64,000 nt of DNA from Caprella mutica (taxonomy: Eukaryota > Arthropoda > Malacostraca > Amphipoda > Caprellidae): the NCBI GenBank assembly GCA_947561585.1, contig CANNZV010000273.1, positions 248,001-312,000 of the forward strand, read 5' to 3'. Both the position numbers and the translations under genes were made by a program. Below the pieces are notes generated by a model, which was not told the origin of the DNA, made no database searches, and saw only the letters and a program-made list of their open reading frames with translations. Shown here in pieces: positions 40,655 to 51,867 of this stretch (position 1 is its first letter; the number at the start of each line of letters is the position of its first letter).

Positions 40655-40895
40655 ACCCTTGGCAATAATTGAATATATGAACATAGGCCTAATTGTTAAT
40701 ATATCTGAAATGTATTTACCTAATGGTTACATTCACAGAAATCAGATGTGTAGTGGTATATAAAAGATATTCTCTCTTGCAGAAATGCGTAAGGCCTTCA
40801 CACTACTTTCGGATGCCTTCAAGTACAGCAATGAGATGTACTCGCTATTCATAGTTAATATGGTAAGATTTGTTCAATATATTATCTTTGTAGTT

Positions 40896-40966
40896 CATTA
40901 TGATGATTCTAGAGTTCAAATGAACTATTCTGACGTCTGATGACACTCTAGGGCGGACTGAAATGC
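40896..40966 (+). ncRNA. C/D snoRNA CD3, unit B copy 1
   Basis: ATGATGA (40900-40906), CTGA (40958-40961); identical body to the unit A copy. Confidence 0.87.
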
Positions 40967-41105
40967 TTCTTTTATAACCTTTTTCTTTCTAATTTTGTGG
41001 GACTTATATAATTTCTTCCTTTACAGATCACCTGCAAAATTAGGAAACATTGGATTGAGCTGAACTTCAAGTGAGTTTCCGCATCTAATTCCTTATTTTA
41101 TTACT

Positions 41106-41171
41106 ATTAATGATGAATGGTTACTTCTGAACATTTCTGTTGATATGTTAACATGCATGGCTCTGACACAA
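41106..41171 (+). ncRNA. C/D snoRNA CD4, unit B copy 1 (18S guide)
   Basis: ATGATGA (41110-41116), CTGA (41163-41166); same 12 nt 18S element. Confidence 0.9.
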
Positions 41172-41341
41172 CAATAATTGAAATGTTCATATTATTCATT
41201 AAAATTATGTTCTAATAGATTTATTTTCAAATACAGAATCTCCGGATGAGAAGGTTTATGGAAAATTTCTTTTGCGAACAGGGGCAGCTGGATATGTCTG
41301 GTTTGAGGTAATTTTTTATTGTAATAGTTTCAGTTCTATTT

Positions 41342-41407
41342 TCAAATGATGAATGGTTACTTCTGAACATTTCTGTTGATATTTTAACATGCATGGCTCT
41401 GACTTAT
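41342..41407 (+). ncRNA. C/D snoRNA CD4, unit B copy 2 (18S guide)
   Basis: ATGATGA (41346-41352), CTGA (41399-41402). Has TTGATATTTTAACATGC where others have ATATGTTAAC, a change outside the 12 nt guide. Confidence 0.88.
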
Positions 41408-41751
41408 ATTCACTACAAATCTAAACTATTTGTTGTGATTGATTTTAACAATAATTTTCTACTATTTTCAGGTCCGATGGTTTCTATCTCTAGGAGCTGA
41501 TGAATAATGATTTATTTTAGGTGAGAAATTTTATTGAACTGATTTGGCTTGTACTAATTGAGTAGAGGATGGCAGAACTCTTAAATCTATACCAATAGCC
41601 AGTTCATGATATAAATTATTTGAAGTTCTATCTATCTTGCATATAACCATATATATTGCTTATACTTTTAAATTCACTATTAGTTACTATATAACCTATC
41701 AGTTCATTGCAAACTCTACTCTCAAAAGTACTTCCCAAATCCTAGTTCTCT

Positions 41752-41817
41752 ATTTATGATGAGACTAAGACTAGAGTCTCAGAATAATAATGATCAGATA
41801 ATATCTTGCTGAACCAA
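41752..41817 (+). ncRNA. C/D snoRNA CD5, unit B copy 1
   Basis: ATGATGA (41756-41762), CTGA (41809-41812); AGACTAGAGTC element kept. Confidence 0.87.
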
Positions 41818-41948
41818 CTTGTTCATCAACTGTACCATTCTGTTAATGTACCCCTACTCACCTGTACCATCATCTTTCAGACATGTGCTGATTGGTCAGT
41901 CGTTCACAGCACTACTTAAGTCAAAGGGTGAGTTTCTAATTGTTCATC

Positions 41949-42076
41949 CTGCACCTCACAAGAAGGATATGTCATTTACCATGCATATCTTTAGCAGTTG
42001 TGTGCTAGACTAAACATTCATCATACGGTTATACTGATGTGCTGTGGCACATTATTGTCTGTGTGATGGTACAAGC
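41949..42076 (+). ncRNA. H/ACA snoRNA HA4, unit B
   Basis: H box AGACTA (42007-42012), ACA (42071-42073); stems as in unit A, with GTGATGG in the outer 3' stem. Confidence 0.84.
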
Positions 42077-42383
42077 ATTTCTTTATTACATTTGTTATGA
42101 TTTGACTTGTGAAGTTTCTAACAATTGTGCTGACTAGACTGTTTTAGTACAACATCAGTGTCTCAGTGTAGTTAGTTCACCTCTAGGGTTGCTGTTAGTA
42201 GCATGTGAAAAATTATTATAAACACTACAAAGACGGGTACCTATTTTAAAGCATCATTCTTTCTCGATAGTGAAATGGATAGTTCATAATGAATCGTACT
42301 ACAATGTCTCGTCACTTCAGAAATATGTCAAATAGATGAATATAATAATGTTTTTCAGTGCGTGTATTTTTAGATTTAATTCT

Positions 42384-42503
42384 GAAGCACTGTTAGAAGG
42401 ATCTGAACTACTGTTTAAGTCTGTGCATATGTGCCAAATCTATTCACAATGGTGTTGCTGTGCCAAGTCTCCATGAGAATTGCGAGTAGAGGATGGTACA
42501 GAA
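42384..42503 (+). ncRNA. Candidate H/ACA RNA HA5, unit B
   Basis: Same possible hairpins and GGTACA end as in unit A. CACAATGGTGTTGC and TCTCCATGAGA carry substitutions in loops. Hinge unclear. Confidence 0.45.
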
Positions 42504-42781
42504 GTAATTTCAATATTTGTGCTATAATAACTTTTCATGATAAATATTCGTTAACACTTGTATTAAACTCAATAGTGCAAGAAATTCAATATCTACTAAT
42601 TTACTTTCAGAATCCAAATAGTTTTGTCTACCACACGAAAATGCTTAAATACCAGACTGATGAAAAGTTGCTCTGTCATTTTCAAGACTGTCTGGCCTGG
42701 TCTGCAGTGTCTCTGGCCTGGTCTGCAGTGTCTCTGGCCTGGTAAGAATGCTTATTATCTAGAACAGCTGTACAAAGGACT

Positions 42782-42847
42782 AATTCTGATGATACTAAGA
42801 TAGGGACATCTGATAACCATGATTATTTATCAATACCGCTGATATAT
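42782..42847 (+). ncRNA. C/D snoRNA CD6, unit B copy 1
   Basis: CTGATGA (42786-42792), D' CTGA, D CTGA (42839-42842); AGATAGGGACA element kept. Confidence 0.85.
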
Positions 42848-43007
42848 TTTAATTAGTTCCATATTCTTTTCTATCAGTCATGCGTTTTAAACTAGTTTCC
42901 ATTTTCAGTTGAACTCCAAAATTTCATCTGCTTCTCCTAATCTGTAATCACGGAAAACTTCATTGGTAAGTTAATGATAATATCTTAGCTGTGATATGAA
43001 ATATAGC

Positions 43008-43072
43008 CTTACTGATGAATATCTGTAGCAGATACCTCATGTTGAGACAATGGTTGCAACTCTCTGACATTC
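43008..43072 (+). ncRNA. C/D snoRNA CD7, unit B copy 1
   Basis: CTGATGA (43012-43018), CTGA (43064-43067); body as in unit A. Confidence 0.82.
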
Positions 43073-43202
43073 CTAAAGTGTCACTAGTTTCAGAATGTTG
43101 GTCTCTTTTTTAACTTTCTCTTTTTTTCTTTTCAGGACAATTACAAGCAACCAAACAGCTGCTGGTTCTTCTTGTGCTGGTGAGTAGTCATCCAAGCACC
43201 AG

Positions 43203-43329
43203 TGTTGCCAATTTACCTAGCTGGTGTGACCTTGTTGTCATTTCGGTTGTGAAATTGAGCAAAGAGAGAACTCTGGACAGGCAGGAGGTTGTACATCAGG
43301 CAACCTGCTTTTCACGTCGACATACAATA
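43203..43329 (+). ncRNA. H/ACA snoRNA HA6, unit B copy 1
   Basis: Hinge AGAGAA fits ANANNA. ACA (43324-43326). CTGGAC/GTCGAC in the outer 3' stem. Confidence 0.8.
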
Positions 43330-43628
43330 TTAATTTAATAGTTTTTTTAATTTCCCTGATAAATTAATAGTTTTAAACTGGCAATACAAATTGTACAATA
43401 ACGTGTAAAATATTCCAAATACTGGACTTAACTATAGCTACATTTCAGTATTTAATTAACTAAATTTGTATTTCATTATAATTAATTATCTAATGGTTTA
43501 TCTAATGACTGAAGTGTGATGTTACAATTAATTTTAACAAATACATTCGTGTTACCTTTTCCGTGAATCTATTTGAAAAAGTTCATCTCGTAATATTTTT
43601 AATATCTGAGACTTTCAACTAAGAAATT

Positions 43629-43748
43629 AGCAAATTTACCTAACTGTTTTGAAAATATTACTTCAGTTGTAAAATTATGCTAGATAAAATGGTAGACCGG
43701 CATGAGGTTGTACCTGAGACAACCTGCTAATCACGTCAACTGACATAC
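43629..43748 (+). ncRNA. H/ACA snoRNA HA7, unit B copy 1
   Basis: H box AGATAA, ACA (43743-43745), intact GGTTGT/ACAACC stem, unlike its unit A counterpart. Confidence 0.8.
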
Positions 43749-43947
43749 AATGTACCATTTGATTAGCATTAACTAATAGTCTAATAATTTCAGAAACCTA
43801 ATTTTTATTTTCTCTTACAGTTTTTCTACTTCCCCTCAATGACTGGTGCTAAATAAAGAAAAGACCTTCATAGCATCCATCTCTTCAATTATCACAAACT
43901 TGTAAGTACATTAAAAATGAACATACAACCTTAATTCTCTTGATTAT

Positions 43948-44008
43948 ATAAATGAATGTCATAGTTACCCTGAACTCCCTGATGCTAATACCATAAAGTA
44001 TGATTATC
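43948..44008 (+). ncRNA. Degenerate C/D RNA CD2b, unit B
   Basis: ATGAATG and ATGA boxes (44000-44003), the latter 68 nt before the acceptor; GTCATAGTTACC before D' kept. Same uncertainty as in unit A. Confidence 0.45.
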
Positions 44009-44155
44009 AAGTATTTTAACTTCCTGTTAATTAGCAAAAATAGTTACTAATGAATTTATTTTCCCTTTCAGGTGCTATAAAGAAAGAGTCCTAAAATCAC
44101 AGAAGCTATTAGCTACTAAAGTTAATTTTAATTGTTTTGAAAAAACTTTTACAGT

Positions 44156-44216
44156 TTTTATGATGAAATATGTCTCGTTCGTATGATCTCAATGATTACA
44201 ATAGACTCTGATTGTC
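44156..44216 (+). ncRNA. C/D snoRNA CD8, unit B (18S guide)
   Basis: ATGATGA (44160-44166), CTGA (44208-44211); GTCTCGTTCGT element. Only one CD8 is present in this unit, against two in unit A. Confidence 0.85.
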
Positions 44217-44688
44217 ATATAAATAGACTTTCTATGTTTATAAAGGACTTTTCTGAATATTTACTTTCGTTTCAGGGTTTTGAGATATAAAAAGTCCTCA
44301 CAGAAGAAAAAGGTTCAAATCCTAGGTAAGTGTTAAAATATATTGTGATGATTTATACTAAATTAATGTAGATTTGGATTAAGATGCACTTTTAAATAAG
44401 ACTTGTATTATTGGTATTACTAGTTCATAATTAAAAGAGAATAAAATTCTCAATTTTAAATAATGTAATCAATAGTTTAATTGCTCATTTTTATTAAGTG
44501 GGTGTTACCATTTGATATCATTAGTTTTTTCAAACTTGCTACAAATCTCTTGATATACCATTAGTAATATGATACTAGTATAGTAGTATTATAATACTAT
44601 TAGTAATATGATACTAATAGTATATATGCATCTTTTTCATGATCTGAAAGTGGCTCCTTGTACACTACCTCAATTTCAGTTATTTATT

Positions 44689-44761
44689 TACCATGATGAT
44701 ACTTCCTTCTCAGCCAGACTAACTATGGTGGTCTGATTCAAGCTCAACAGGACTGACACAA
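44689..44761 (+). ncRNA. C/D snoRNA CD9, unit B copy 1
   Basis: ATGATGA (44693-44699), CTGA (44753-44756); AAGCTCAACAGG guide. Confidence 0.9.
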
Positions 44762-44920
44762 ATTTGGCTTTTGTTATATCTTTATAGTTAACCATTATTG
44801 ATTTTTTTCTATTTTTTCACCTGCAGTTCATGTACCTTCCGTCGCAGTGTCCTCTGAAACTTCTCAATACGTGATTGCTGCAACATATTTGGTGAGTGCA
44901 GCCTCTTTTTATATTATGTT

Positions 44921-45040
44921 TGCAAATTTACCTAACTGATGTAAATATATTACTTCAGTTGTAAAATTATGCTAGAGTAAATAGTAGACCGGCAGGAGGT
45001 TGTACCTGAGACAACCTGCTAATCACGTCAACTGACATTC
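44921..45040 (+). ncRNA. H/ACA snoRNA HA7, unit B copy 2
   Basis: H box AGAGTA, ACA (45035-45037); counterpart of unit A copy 2. Confidence 0.82.
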
Positions 45041-45323
45041 TAAACAATGCTTGATAATTTGAATGAAGTTAGTTATCTAACAAAATAGTTTCACATAATT
45101 AAATAAAGTTAAATAAAACCTTGGCTATTTAGACATTTTGTTATTTTAAGTTTGAACTTGGTCAATTTTAAAATTTCAATGCTGTAGAATTCCAAACAAT
45201 TGTTTCAATAAAGCATCTGTTTCAGATTTCAAGTATGTGTTGCCAATCGACGGTAGATGTCTCAGCACTGCAGTCAGCATGGTGCACTAAGCATGTAAGT
45301 TAGACAAATGAATTGAAATCATT

Positions 45324-45860
45324 TAGAAGGTTATGATGACAAACTATATGTGAAGCCAGCCCCGTTGAAATGTTGTTTCGAACATTCGATCTTTCTGTGC
45401 CCTCAAACTTCAGTGAGTGTGACTGTTCTTGTGCTAAAGTTCTAAACGAAAGACTAGAGGAATCTCGCTCAAAGGGGTTGCGGCCCTTGGGAAGGTCTGA
45501 GAGAAAGGGCTGTGAAAATGTTCTAGAAGGACCTGCACTCTGAGAAGAGTGGAAGAATAACCAGAAAAACCTGTTGTTGGTCTCCATGCTCTGCACAAAG
45601 CTGATGACTTTTGCTAATGCACTAGGAAGTGATTGTGCAGAGTAGTGTTGAAAAGTTCTTTGCCCAGCTTAGTTAAGTGGAATGAGCGAGGTGGTGATAA
45701 CTCAATCCAGACTAGTCTCTTCTGGTCTTTTTCTAGATTTAGATGGAGAATTTTCCCTAGGCTGCAGTTTAGGGGCACAGTAAAGATGGTCTTTTTGTTT
45801 CGGTTGAGTAGACGAGGGAGTGGGCGCATGTACATTATGATTATGAGATCTGAACCTTTT
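45324..45860 (+). ncRNA. Unidentified ~540 nt intronic C/D-bounded RNA (CD10), unit B
   Basis: C ATGATGA (45333-45339), D CTGA (45850-45853), same GAAGGT/ACCTTT terminal stem, D again 72 nt before the acceptor. Differs from the unit A copy by scattered substitutions and a short deletion near 45735 (CTTTTTCTAGATTTAGATGG). Minus-strand frames across it differ in length between the copies, which argues against a conserved antisense protein. Confidence 0.6.
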
Positions 45861-46012
45861 CCATTTTTTACGTTTCTCAGCTCTTAGCTTAATGAAAGGC
45901 TAGTAATCGGTTATTTTCATTTCAGAACAGAGAAATAAAGTGATGTCATCTCTTGCACTCTAGCAGGTATGTTCTATTTCAAAATAGGACACCATTAGTT
46001 TGGTTAAACTAT

Positions 46013-46087
46013 AATTGTGATGATATTTATCTCGCAACGGTCTTCCTAACATCCATTGACGATACCCCTTATAAATTTCTGAAAAAT
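46013..46087 (+). ncRNA. C/D snoRNA CD11, unit B copy 1
   Basis: GTGATGA (46017-46023), CTGA (46079-46082); CGCAACGGTCTTCC core intact. Confidence 0.82.
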
Positions 46088-46231
46088 GTCTGCTTGTAAA
46101 TGTTTCATTAGTTTGTTGCCTATTATTTAATGAGCGAATTCTTTTGCAGGTTTTACCATGTGTGTACTTGGAGGAAGTTTTCTCCTAATGAGTAGGTATG
46201 TACTAAGAAGCTAAAGATTATCCATATAGCT

Positions 46232-46301
46232 AATTATGATGAAAAAATTGGCGTTAAAGCCCTGAAATCTCGCTGATGCTCTAAGACTAGATCTGAAAAA
46301 A
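46232..46301 (+). ncRNA. C/D snoRNA CD12, unit B copy 1
   Basis: ATGATGA (46236-46242), D CTGA (46293-46296); body identical to unit A copy 1. Confidence 0.85.
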
Positions 46302-46454
46302 TCTCTTGCAGTCAATTTCTTTTAGAAGTTTATTAGTAACTCATAAGTTCAATTCTTATTTCAGAACTAACTTAGATCTGCTGCTGCCTTGGATAAGAAA
46401 TAACCATACTAGACTCATGTAAGTAAACTCTCTATTTGTAAGATCTATATAACT

Positions 46455-46522
46455 AATTATGATGACGCAATTGCGTTATCGTCCTGAAATCTCATGATGT
46501 TTAAAGACTAGATCTGAAATAA
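46455..46522 (+). ncRNA. C/D snoRNA CD12, unit B copy 2
   Basis: ATGATGA (46459-46465), D CTGA (46514-46517); body identical to unit A copy 2. Confidence 0.85.
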
Positions 46523-46890
46523 ATCTCCTTCTTTCAATTTCTTTACTCTTTATTGGTAGGTAATTAGTTCTCATCTTATTTCAGAAGTTCTCAGATCTGC
46601 TGTTGCCAGAGTGAAGACAGTAACCAGAATTTTTTTTGTAATGTAAGTAAACTCATTATTTGAAGTTTATAATTAGTTAGCAACTTGCTAAGCTTGCGTA
46701 GAAATGGATCTTGTATTTAACCTTACAATATTTCCGTCTAAAATTTATTGGTAAACTAAGAGCACATGTTTTAAAATAGACTGCTACTATCCATGTTACA
46801 TAGTTGATCTGTAAATCTATATTTTCGCCTTACTTCAACCGTATAAAGTGGCTATAGATCATTCTCTACATTTCCTCAATGTATACCAAT

Positions 46891-47013
46891 GAGCAGTAAC
46901 ATGGTGGGTGAGGGATAATGTCCTATCACCCATAAATTTACTGCAAGAATAACCTAGACCAACCAGCGGGGAATAGACTTTGATTTACTCCTTCTAGAGT
47001 TTGTCCAACAGTA
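46891..47013 (+). ncRNA. H/ACA snoRNA HA8, unit B copy 1
   Basis: H box is AGAATA instead of AGAACA, still ANANNA, so the substitution respects the box. Stems as in unit A copy 1; ACA (47008-47010). Confidence 0.87.
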
Positions 47014-47151
47014 AACAAATGTGAACATAAAAATACATAATTACCACACACAGAATTTTGATGCTACTTTTCTATTCCAGGATGGTACTGTAGCCTACTG
47101 AACACAACTGGCGTAGCTCTGAATTAGAGGTAAGTTGCAATTGTTTTTCTT

Positions 47152-47273
47152 TGACAGTGACATGGAGGGTGAGGGATTATGTCCCATTACTCTTAAAATT
47201 CACTGTTAGAACAATTGACTAACCAGCGGGGAGTAGACACTGATTTACTCCTTCTAGAGTTAGTCGTACATTT
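47152..47273 (+). ncRNA. H/ACA snoRNA HA8, unit B copy 2
   Basis: ACAGTGA/TCACTGT lower stem, AGAACA hinge, ACA (47268-47270). Confidence 0.87.
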
Positions 47274-47492
47274 ACTCATGATGCTATTCATTTTAAAGAA
47301 CTGTTTAAAGCGAATGTAGTTTTTCTTGAGATTAATGTTTGAAATTATATTGGTGGTATTGACCTTGTTTCATTTTCTCTCATTGTAAAGCTAACTTAAA
47401 TCATTTCTTTCAGGACTCTGAATTCTGTCGTTATACTCCTATTAATTAACAAGCGATGAGTAAGTAACAAATTCTGATAGGTACCACTTATT

Positions 47493-47568
47493 AATTGTGA
47501 TGATTCTAGTAGTTTATAATAATAAACGTTACTGACGTCTGATGTAACTCTAGGGCGGACTGAGACTT
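47493..47568 (+). ncRNA. C/D snoRNA CD3, unit B copy 2
   Basis: GTGATGA (47497-47503), CTGA (47560-47563); identical body to its unit A counterpart. Confidence 0.87.
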
Positions 47569-47738
47569 GATAAATACACTTTCTACCGGTTAGTAGGTTC
47601 CATTTACTAACTCTCTGGTGTCCACAGTTGAAGATAGTAACTGTTGAACTCTGATGTCAAATGAACCTCAAGAAAGAAATTCGGCTGATTGGCTGTAAAG
47701 GAGGTGAGAGTCTCTTTTATTTAAGTTGATGAATTAGT

Positions 47739-47804
47739 TTTGATGATGAATGGTTACTTCTGAACATTTCTGTTGATATGTTAACATGCATGGCTCTGAT
47801 ACAC
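47739..47804 (+). ncRNA. C/D snoRNA CD4, unit B copy 3 (18S guide)
   Basis: ATGATGA (47743-47749), CTGA (47796-47799); 18S element unchanged. Confidence 0.9.
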
Positions 47805-47939
47805 TGCTAATATTTCCTAAATATTCTCTCTGTTCAAAATATTAATAATTTTTCTCTTGCAGGTTTTTCCGGCTGCAGATTGTACTACACTGCAGTTGCA
47901 GATGGTGAGTACTTTACCTCTTGACAGCTGACTAATACT

Positions 47940-48005
47940 TCAAATGATGAGACTAAGACTAGAGTCTCAGAAAATAATGATCAGATAAACATCTTACTGA
48001 CACTT
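47940..48005 (+). ncRNA. C/D snoRNA CD5, unit B copy 2
   Basis: ATGATGA (47944-47950), CTGA (47997-48000). Confidence 0.87.
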
Positions 48006-48313
48006 CATATAGTTTACTATAGTGTCTATTTTTTACTTTGTCTAACGAATGTACCTCTATTTTCAGGTGAGACACTGGTTGAACCGAGGAGTAACTACTA
48101 GAGTTAATTGTGAGTACTCTCAACATTTAGAAACTTTGTTAGAATAGAGAAGAGGATCTCTGATTATATTTTGACGTTATGGAACTAACTTGTTATATTT
48201 CGATGTTTTTATGGGACACAGTTTGTATTTAAATATAAGCCCATCTGAATTCATAAATTTGTACTTTAAATAAAACTCACAGGTCCTCTTCTCTGTTGTA
48301 CAGTTATAGCCTC

Positions 48314-48376
48314 CATTATGATGATATTTAGATAGGGACATATGATAATAATGATTATTTATCATTGCTGATCACA
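48314..48376 (+). ncRNA. C/D snoRNA CD6, unit B copy 2
   Basis: ATGATGA (48318-48324), CTGA (48368-48371); TAGATAGGGACA element. Confidence 0.86.
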
Positions 48377-48589
48377 AAATTATTTAGTCTGCGGTTAATT
48401 TATCTGCATCCGCTAATCCTTACCATGTTAATTACAGGGCAGCTGAAGTCTCCTATGGTAGTGATCACTGCAAGAAGAACGAACAGTGAATGTGGTGGAG
48501 AAACATGCTATAAATAATCCTTTGATAGTGAATGTTACTTCTCATTATTTGAAGGTAAGACTTGAAGATTAATTTAGAATAATTTTGAC

Positions 48590-48654
48590 AGTACTGATGA
48601 ATATCTGTAGCAGATACCTCATGTTGAGACAATGGTTGCAACTCTCTGATATTT
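48590..48654 (+). ncRNA. C/D snoRNA CD7, unit B copy 2
   Basis: CTGATGA (48594-48600), CTGA (48646-48649). Confidence 0.82.
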
Positions 48655-48780
48655 CTTTAAGTGTCACTAGTTTCAGAGTGTTGGTCTATTTTCTAATCTT
48701 CTTTTCTCTTCAGGACAAATACAAGCAACCAAGCCGATGCTGGTTCTTCTTGTGCTGGTGAGTAGCCATCCAAGCAGCAG

Positions 48781-48907
48781 TGTTGCCAATTTACCTAGCT
48801 GGTGTGACCTTGTTGTCATTTCGGTTGTGAAATTGAGCAAAGAAAGAACTGTGGACAGGCAGGAGGTTGCACATCTGGCAACCTGCTTTTCACGTCGACA
48901 TACAATA
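48781..48907 (+). ncRNA. H/ACA snoRNA HA6, unit B copy 2
   Basis: Full-length 5' apical loop (GACCTTGTTGTC), unlike the shortened unit A copy 2. ACA (48902-48904). Confidence 0.8.
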
Positions 48908-49234
48908 TTAATTTTTATGTAAACTCCTTTGAAGAGAGCATATAATTAATGAATTATTTTGGAATAACAATGCGTGTAAAATAATTCAAAATAACTAGCT
49001 ATATCTCTATATATTTTAATTTCATTTTTCAGTTCATACTCCATTGATTTTGTCTTTTTATCAAGCTAACTAAGTTAGTTATTAATTTTATTAAATATCT
49101 AAGCTAAAATTGATTAATCAATGACTCTGCGGCAGAACGGACATATCAATCTGTCGTCGTTCGTGAAACCTTCATCTTGAATCTATTTGAAAATGTTCAT
49201 ATCATTAATTTTACTTGGAAGTCTTTCTGTAACC

Positions 49235-49354
49235 TGCAAATTTACCTAACTGTTTTGAAAATATTATTTCAGTTGTAAAATTATGCTAGATAAAATAGTA
49301 GACCGGCAGGAGGTTGTACCTGAGACAACCTGCTAATCACGTCAACTGACATCA
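49235..49354 (+). ncRNA. H/ACA snoRNA HA7, unit B copy 3
   Basis: H box AGATAA, ACA (49349-49351). Confidence 0.8.
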
Positions 49355-49515
49355 GTGATTTGTGTGTAGTTGCGATAAGATGTCCAATGAATGGTCTTAT
49401 TAATATAGGGATATTTATTTCAGATTGCAAACGTCCATCCGCACAAATGTTAAAAGGAAGGAAGGAAGAATATGAAGCAGGTGAGAAATATTAGAAACAC
49501 TTGTTTTATTTATCT

Positions 49516-49588
49516 CATTATGATGATATTTCCTTCTCAGCCAGACTAACTATGGTGGTCTGATTCAAGCTCAACAGGACTGAAACAA
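49516..49588 (+). ncRNA. C/D snoRNA CD9, unit B copy 2
   Basis: ATGATGA (49520-49526), CTGA (49580-49583); AAGCTCAACAGG guide. Confidence 0.9.
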
Positions 49589-49755
49589 ATTAGATAAAGA
49601 GATAAAATAATATAGTGTACCTTTACTAATTTGATCTTCTCCATTTCCACAGTTTTTTCTATCGTGTCAATTATGCGCCCTAACTGTGAACACATTTTAA
49701 AATAATCAAAAAGGGTGAGTAATGTGATTATTATACAGTTACTAGTTATATTATT

Positions 49756-49819
49756 TATAATGATGACTATACGACCGACTGATTTTCCTGATGAGATCGT
49801 GGGAATCTCTCTGATTAAT
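49756..49819 (+). ncRNA. C/D snoRNA CD13, unit B
   Basis: ATGATGA (49760-49766), D CTGA (49811-49814); GTGGGAATCTC guide, body identical to unit A. Confidence 0.88.
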
Positions 49820-50040
49820 ATCCACTTTATATATTTTCTACATCCAAATTAGTGTAACTAAAACATTTTTGATCTCCTCAGGTACGTTTTGTTAGCTGTT
49901 AGCAAAGTCCGTTGAAACCTCAAATCGACATACGGACTGAGTAGGAAATGGAATAATGTCTCCTACCTCTCTGAACTAAGGAATCTAATCTGTTTATTGC
50001 CTAAGGTTTGTTGTACAAAATAGTGTTGATAATATTTACT

Positions 50041-50114
50041 CCTTGTGATGATATTTATCTCGCAACGGTCTTCCTAACATCCATTGACGATATCTTCATT
50101 ACTAACTGATGTAT
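50041..50114 (+). ncRNA. C/D snoRNA CD11, unit B copy 2
   Basis: GTGATGA (50045-50051), D CTGA (50106-50109). The LINE inserted only about 20 bp downstream, so D is now about 5.8 kb from its acceptor instead of 71 nt. Processing of this RNA from the spliced intron may be impaired. Confidence 0.8.
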
Positions 50115-50115
50115 A

Positions 50116-50130
50116 AATTAAATGAACTGT
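50116..50130. repeat. Target-site duplication, left copy (15 bp)
   Basis: AATTAAATGAACTGT, repeated exactly at 55882-55896 and flanking the LINE. Unit A and the uninterrupted intron show a single related copy of this region. Confidence 0.88.
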
Positions 50131-50483
50131 GTGGAAAAAGTATTCCCGTACCTTTTGTGAATTGGTATCGGAAATTGATTTGTTTATTCTGCAATTCTAG
50201 CCCACATAGTGCGGGAATTGAGGACAAGGTTTTGATACTTAGGACATTTCTTTCTTTACAATTGTATTGTTAGAGTGTCCAGGAGACCCCACCTTCACGT
50301 GGCGATACTGTTAAGTACCACATTTATTCATTTTCTTTTTCAAATACAACTGTCTTTGTCATTTTTTCAATAGGTTGTCATTAGTGGTATAACTAACGGG
50401 GCTCCCCCCTAACTAGGGGCTCATTTGTTTATCTTTATTATTTTCTGTATATAATATAAATTGTTCATTTGTAAAATTGTATT

Positions 50484-51857
50484 TTGAGTAGGATGGATGA
50501 CCCTGGAGGAGGAGGTACGAGTGCCTCCTCCTCTGCTGGGGCTAGTGCTGCCCCAGCAGAGGTTGGAGGTGCTCGGCGCCAAAGCACTACTCCATTGTCT
50601 CCTAAAGCAGGTACCTCTTTTGGGGGACAATCAACAAATAATAATAGGAAAAATAACTTTGCTACTAACAAACAACTTGAAACTTATTATCAGATGTTCT
50701 CTTCGAACCAACATTTTGATAAGTTCTTCACTATTTCATCAGCTGATCCTGAGAAAAACCTGACAGAGATTAACACCATCTTGGCTAACAAACAACTGAT
50801 AAGAAAGCTCGGGGGAAACCCTGAGAATATAAAAGAACTAAGATCAGGGGGAATCCTGGTAGAAACCAGATCTCCTGAACAAAGTAAGAGAATAATGGAA
50901 CTCACCCAATTAGGAGGGTGTGACATCACTGTGAAATCAAACGATCGACTTAACCAATGCAAAGGAACCATCTACTATAAAAACGGCCCAAACTTTACTG
51001 AAGCTGAAATTCTGGAAGCGATTAACGAAACTTGTGATGTTAAGGTTGCCGAGGTCTATAGAATGAAGAAAAAAGTTGATGACAGACTGGTTCAGATGCC
51101 TATATACTTGATTACATTTCAGAGCACAGATTTACCTTCACATGTCAAAATTGGATGGACACGATGCTCCACACGCCAGTATGTACCAAGACCGAGAAGA
51201 TGTTTTAATTGTCAGGAATTTGGTCATAGCATCAAAACCTGCAGAAACAATAAAACTTGCGTACAATGCGGTGATAAGAACATCGATCAAACTGAACACT
51301 CGAACCCTTGTGAAGCTATGGCTAAATGTGGTAACTGTGGAGGATCCCACCCTGCATCATCCAGAGATTGCCCCCGATATGAAACCGAAACAAACATTTT
51401 AAAGATACAAACTGAAGGAAAATTGTCATACTCAGCCGCTAGAAGAAGAATTCTTGGTGACTCTAGGAAGCCACAACCTGGACATTCTAGCAGAAGAACA
51501 CCAAATCCACAATCCTACTCTACCATTGTAGCTAATAGTACTGCCACTAATTCCTCAAGTTATTCTGAAAATATCACCCCTTCACCGGTGATAAATACCA
51601 AACAGGTAACCAAACCCTTTCAAAGCACAACCTTTAACAACCTCTCTCATAAAGAAGATATAGCGAACATATCAGATTCTTATATCACCTTACAAAGAAA
51701 GCGACATCTTAGCAATCCAACATCACCTGTTAGAAAACATACCAACAAAGAAAAATATAACTCAAATCAGCCCAACAGCAAATCATCTGAAAACCAAACT
51801 AAAATGAAAACCTCATACGAATATGATAAAAATAAATCACGTAAGAATTCTAAATAA
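50484..51857 (+). CDS. LINE ORF1, gag-like RNA-binding protein with three zinc knuckles
   Basis: 457 residues. Ser/Gly/Ala-rich N-terminus, then a region (about residues 60-230) with the FFTISSADPEKNLTEINTIL-type core of insect LINE gag domains, then CCHC knuckles CFNCQEFGHSIKTC (around residue 240), a longer variant with CVQCGDKNIDQTEHSNPC, and CGNCGGSHPASSRDC. The C-terminus is basic and polar (NKSRKNSK). Expected to coat element RNA and act with ORF2 in target-primed reverse transcription. ATG at the start is preceded by AGTAGG. Confidence 0.92.
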   Translation: MSRMDDPGGGGTSASSSAGASAAPAEVGGARRQSTTPLSPKAGTSFGGQSTNNNRKNNFATNKQLETYYQMFSSNQHFDKFFTISSADPEKNLTEINTILANKQLIRKLGGNPENIKELRSGGILVETRSPEQSKRIMELTQLGGCDITVKSNDRLNQCKGTIYYKNGPNFTEAEILEAINETCDVKVAEVYRMKKKVDDRLVQMPIYLITFQSTDLPSHVKIGWTRCSTRQYVPRPRRCFNCQEFGHSIKTCRNNKTCVQCGDKNIDQTEHSNPCEAMAKCGNCGGSHPASSRDCPRYETETNILKIQTEGKLSYSAARRRILGDSRKPQPGHSSRRTPNPQSYSTIVANSTATNSSSYSENITPSPVINTKQVTKPFQSTTFNNLSHKEDIANISDSYITLQRKRHLSNPTSPVRKHTNKEKYNSNQPNSKSSENQTKMKTSYEYDKNKSRKNSK

Positions 51858-51867
51858 CTAATCTTAA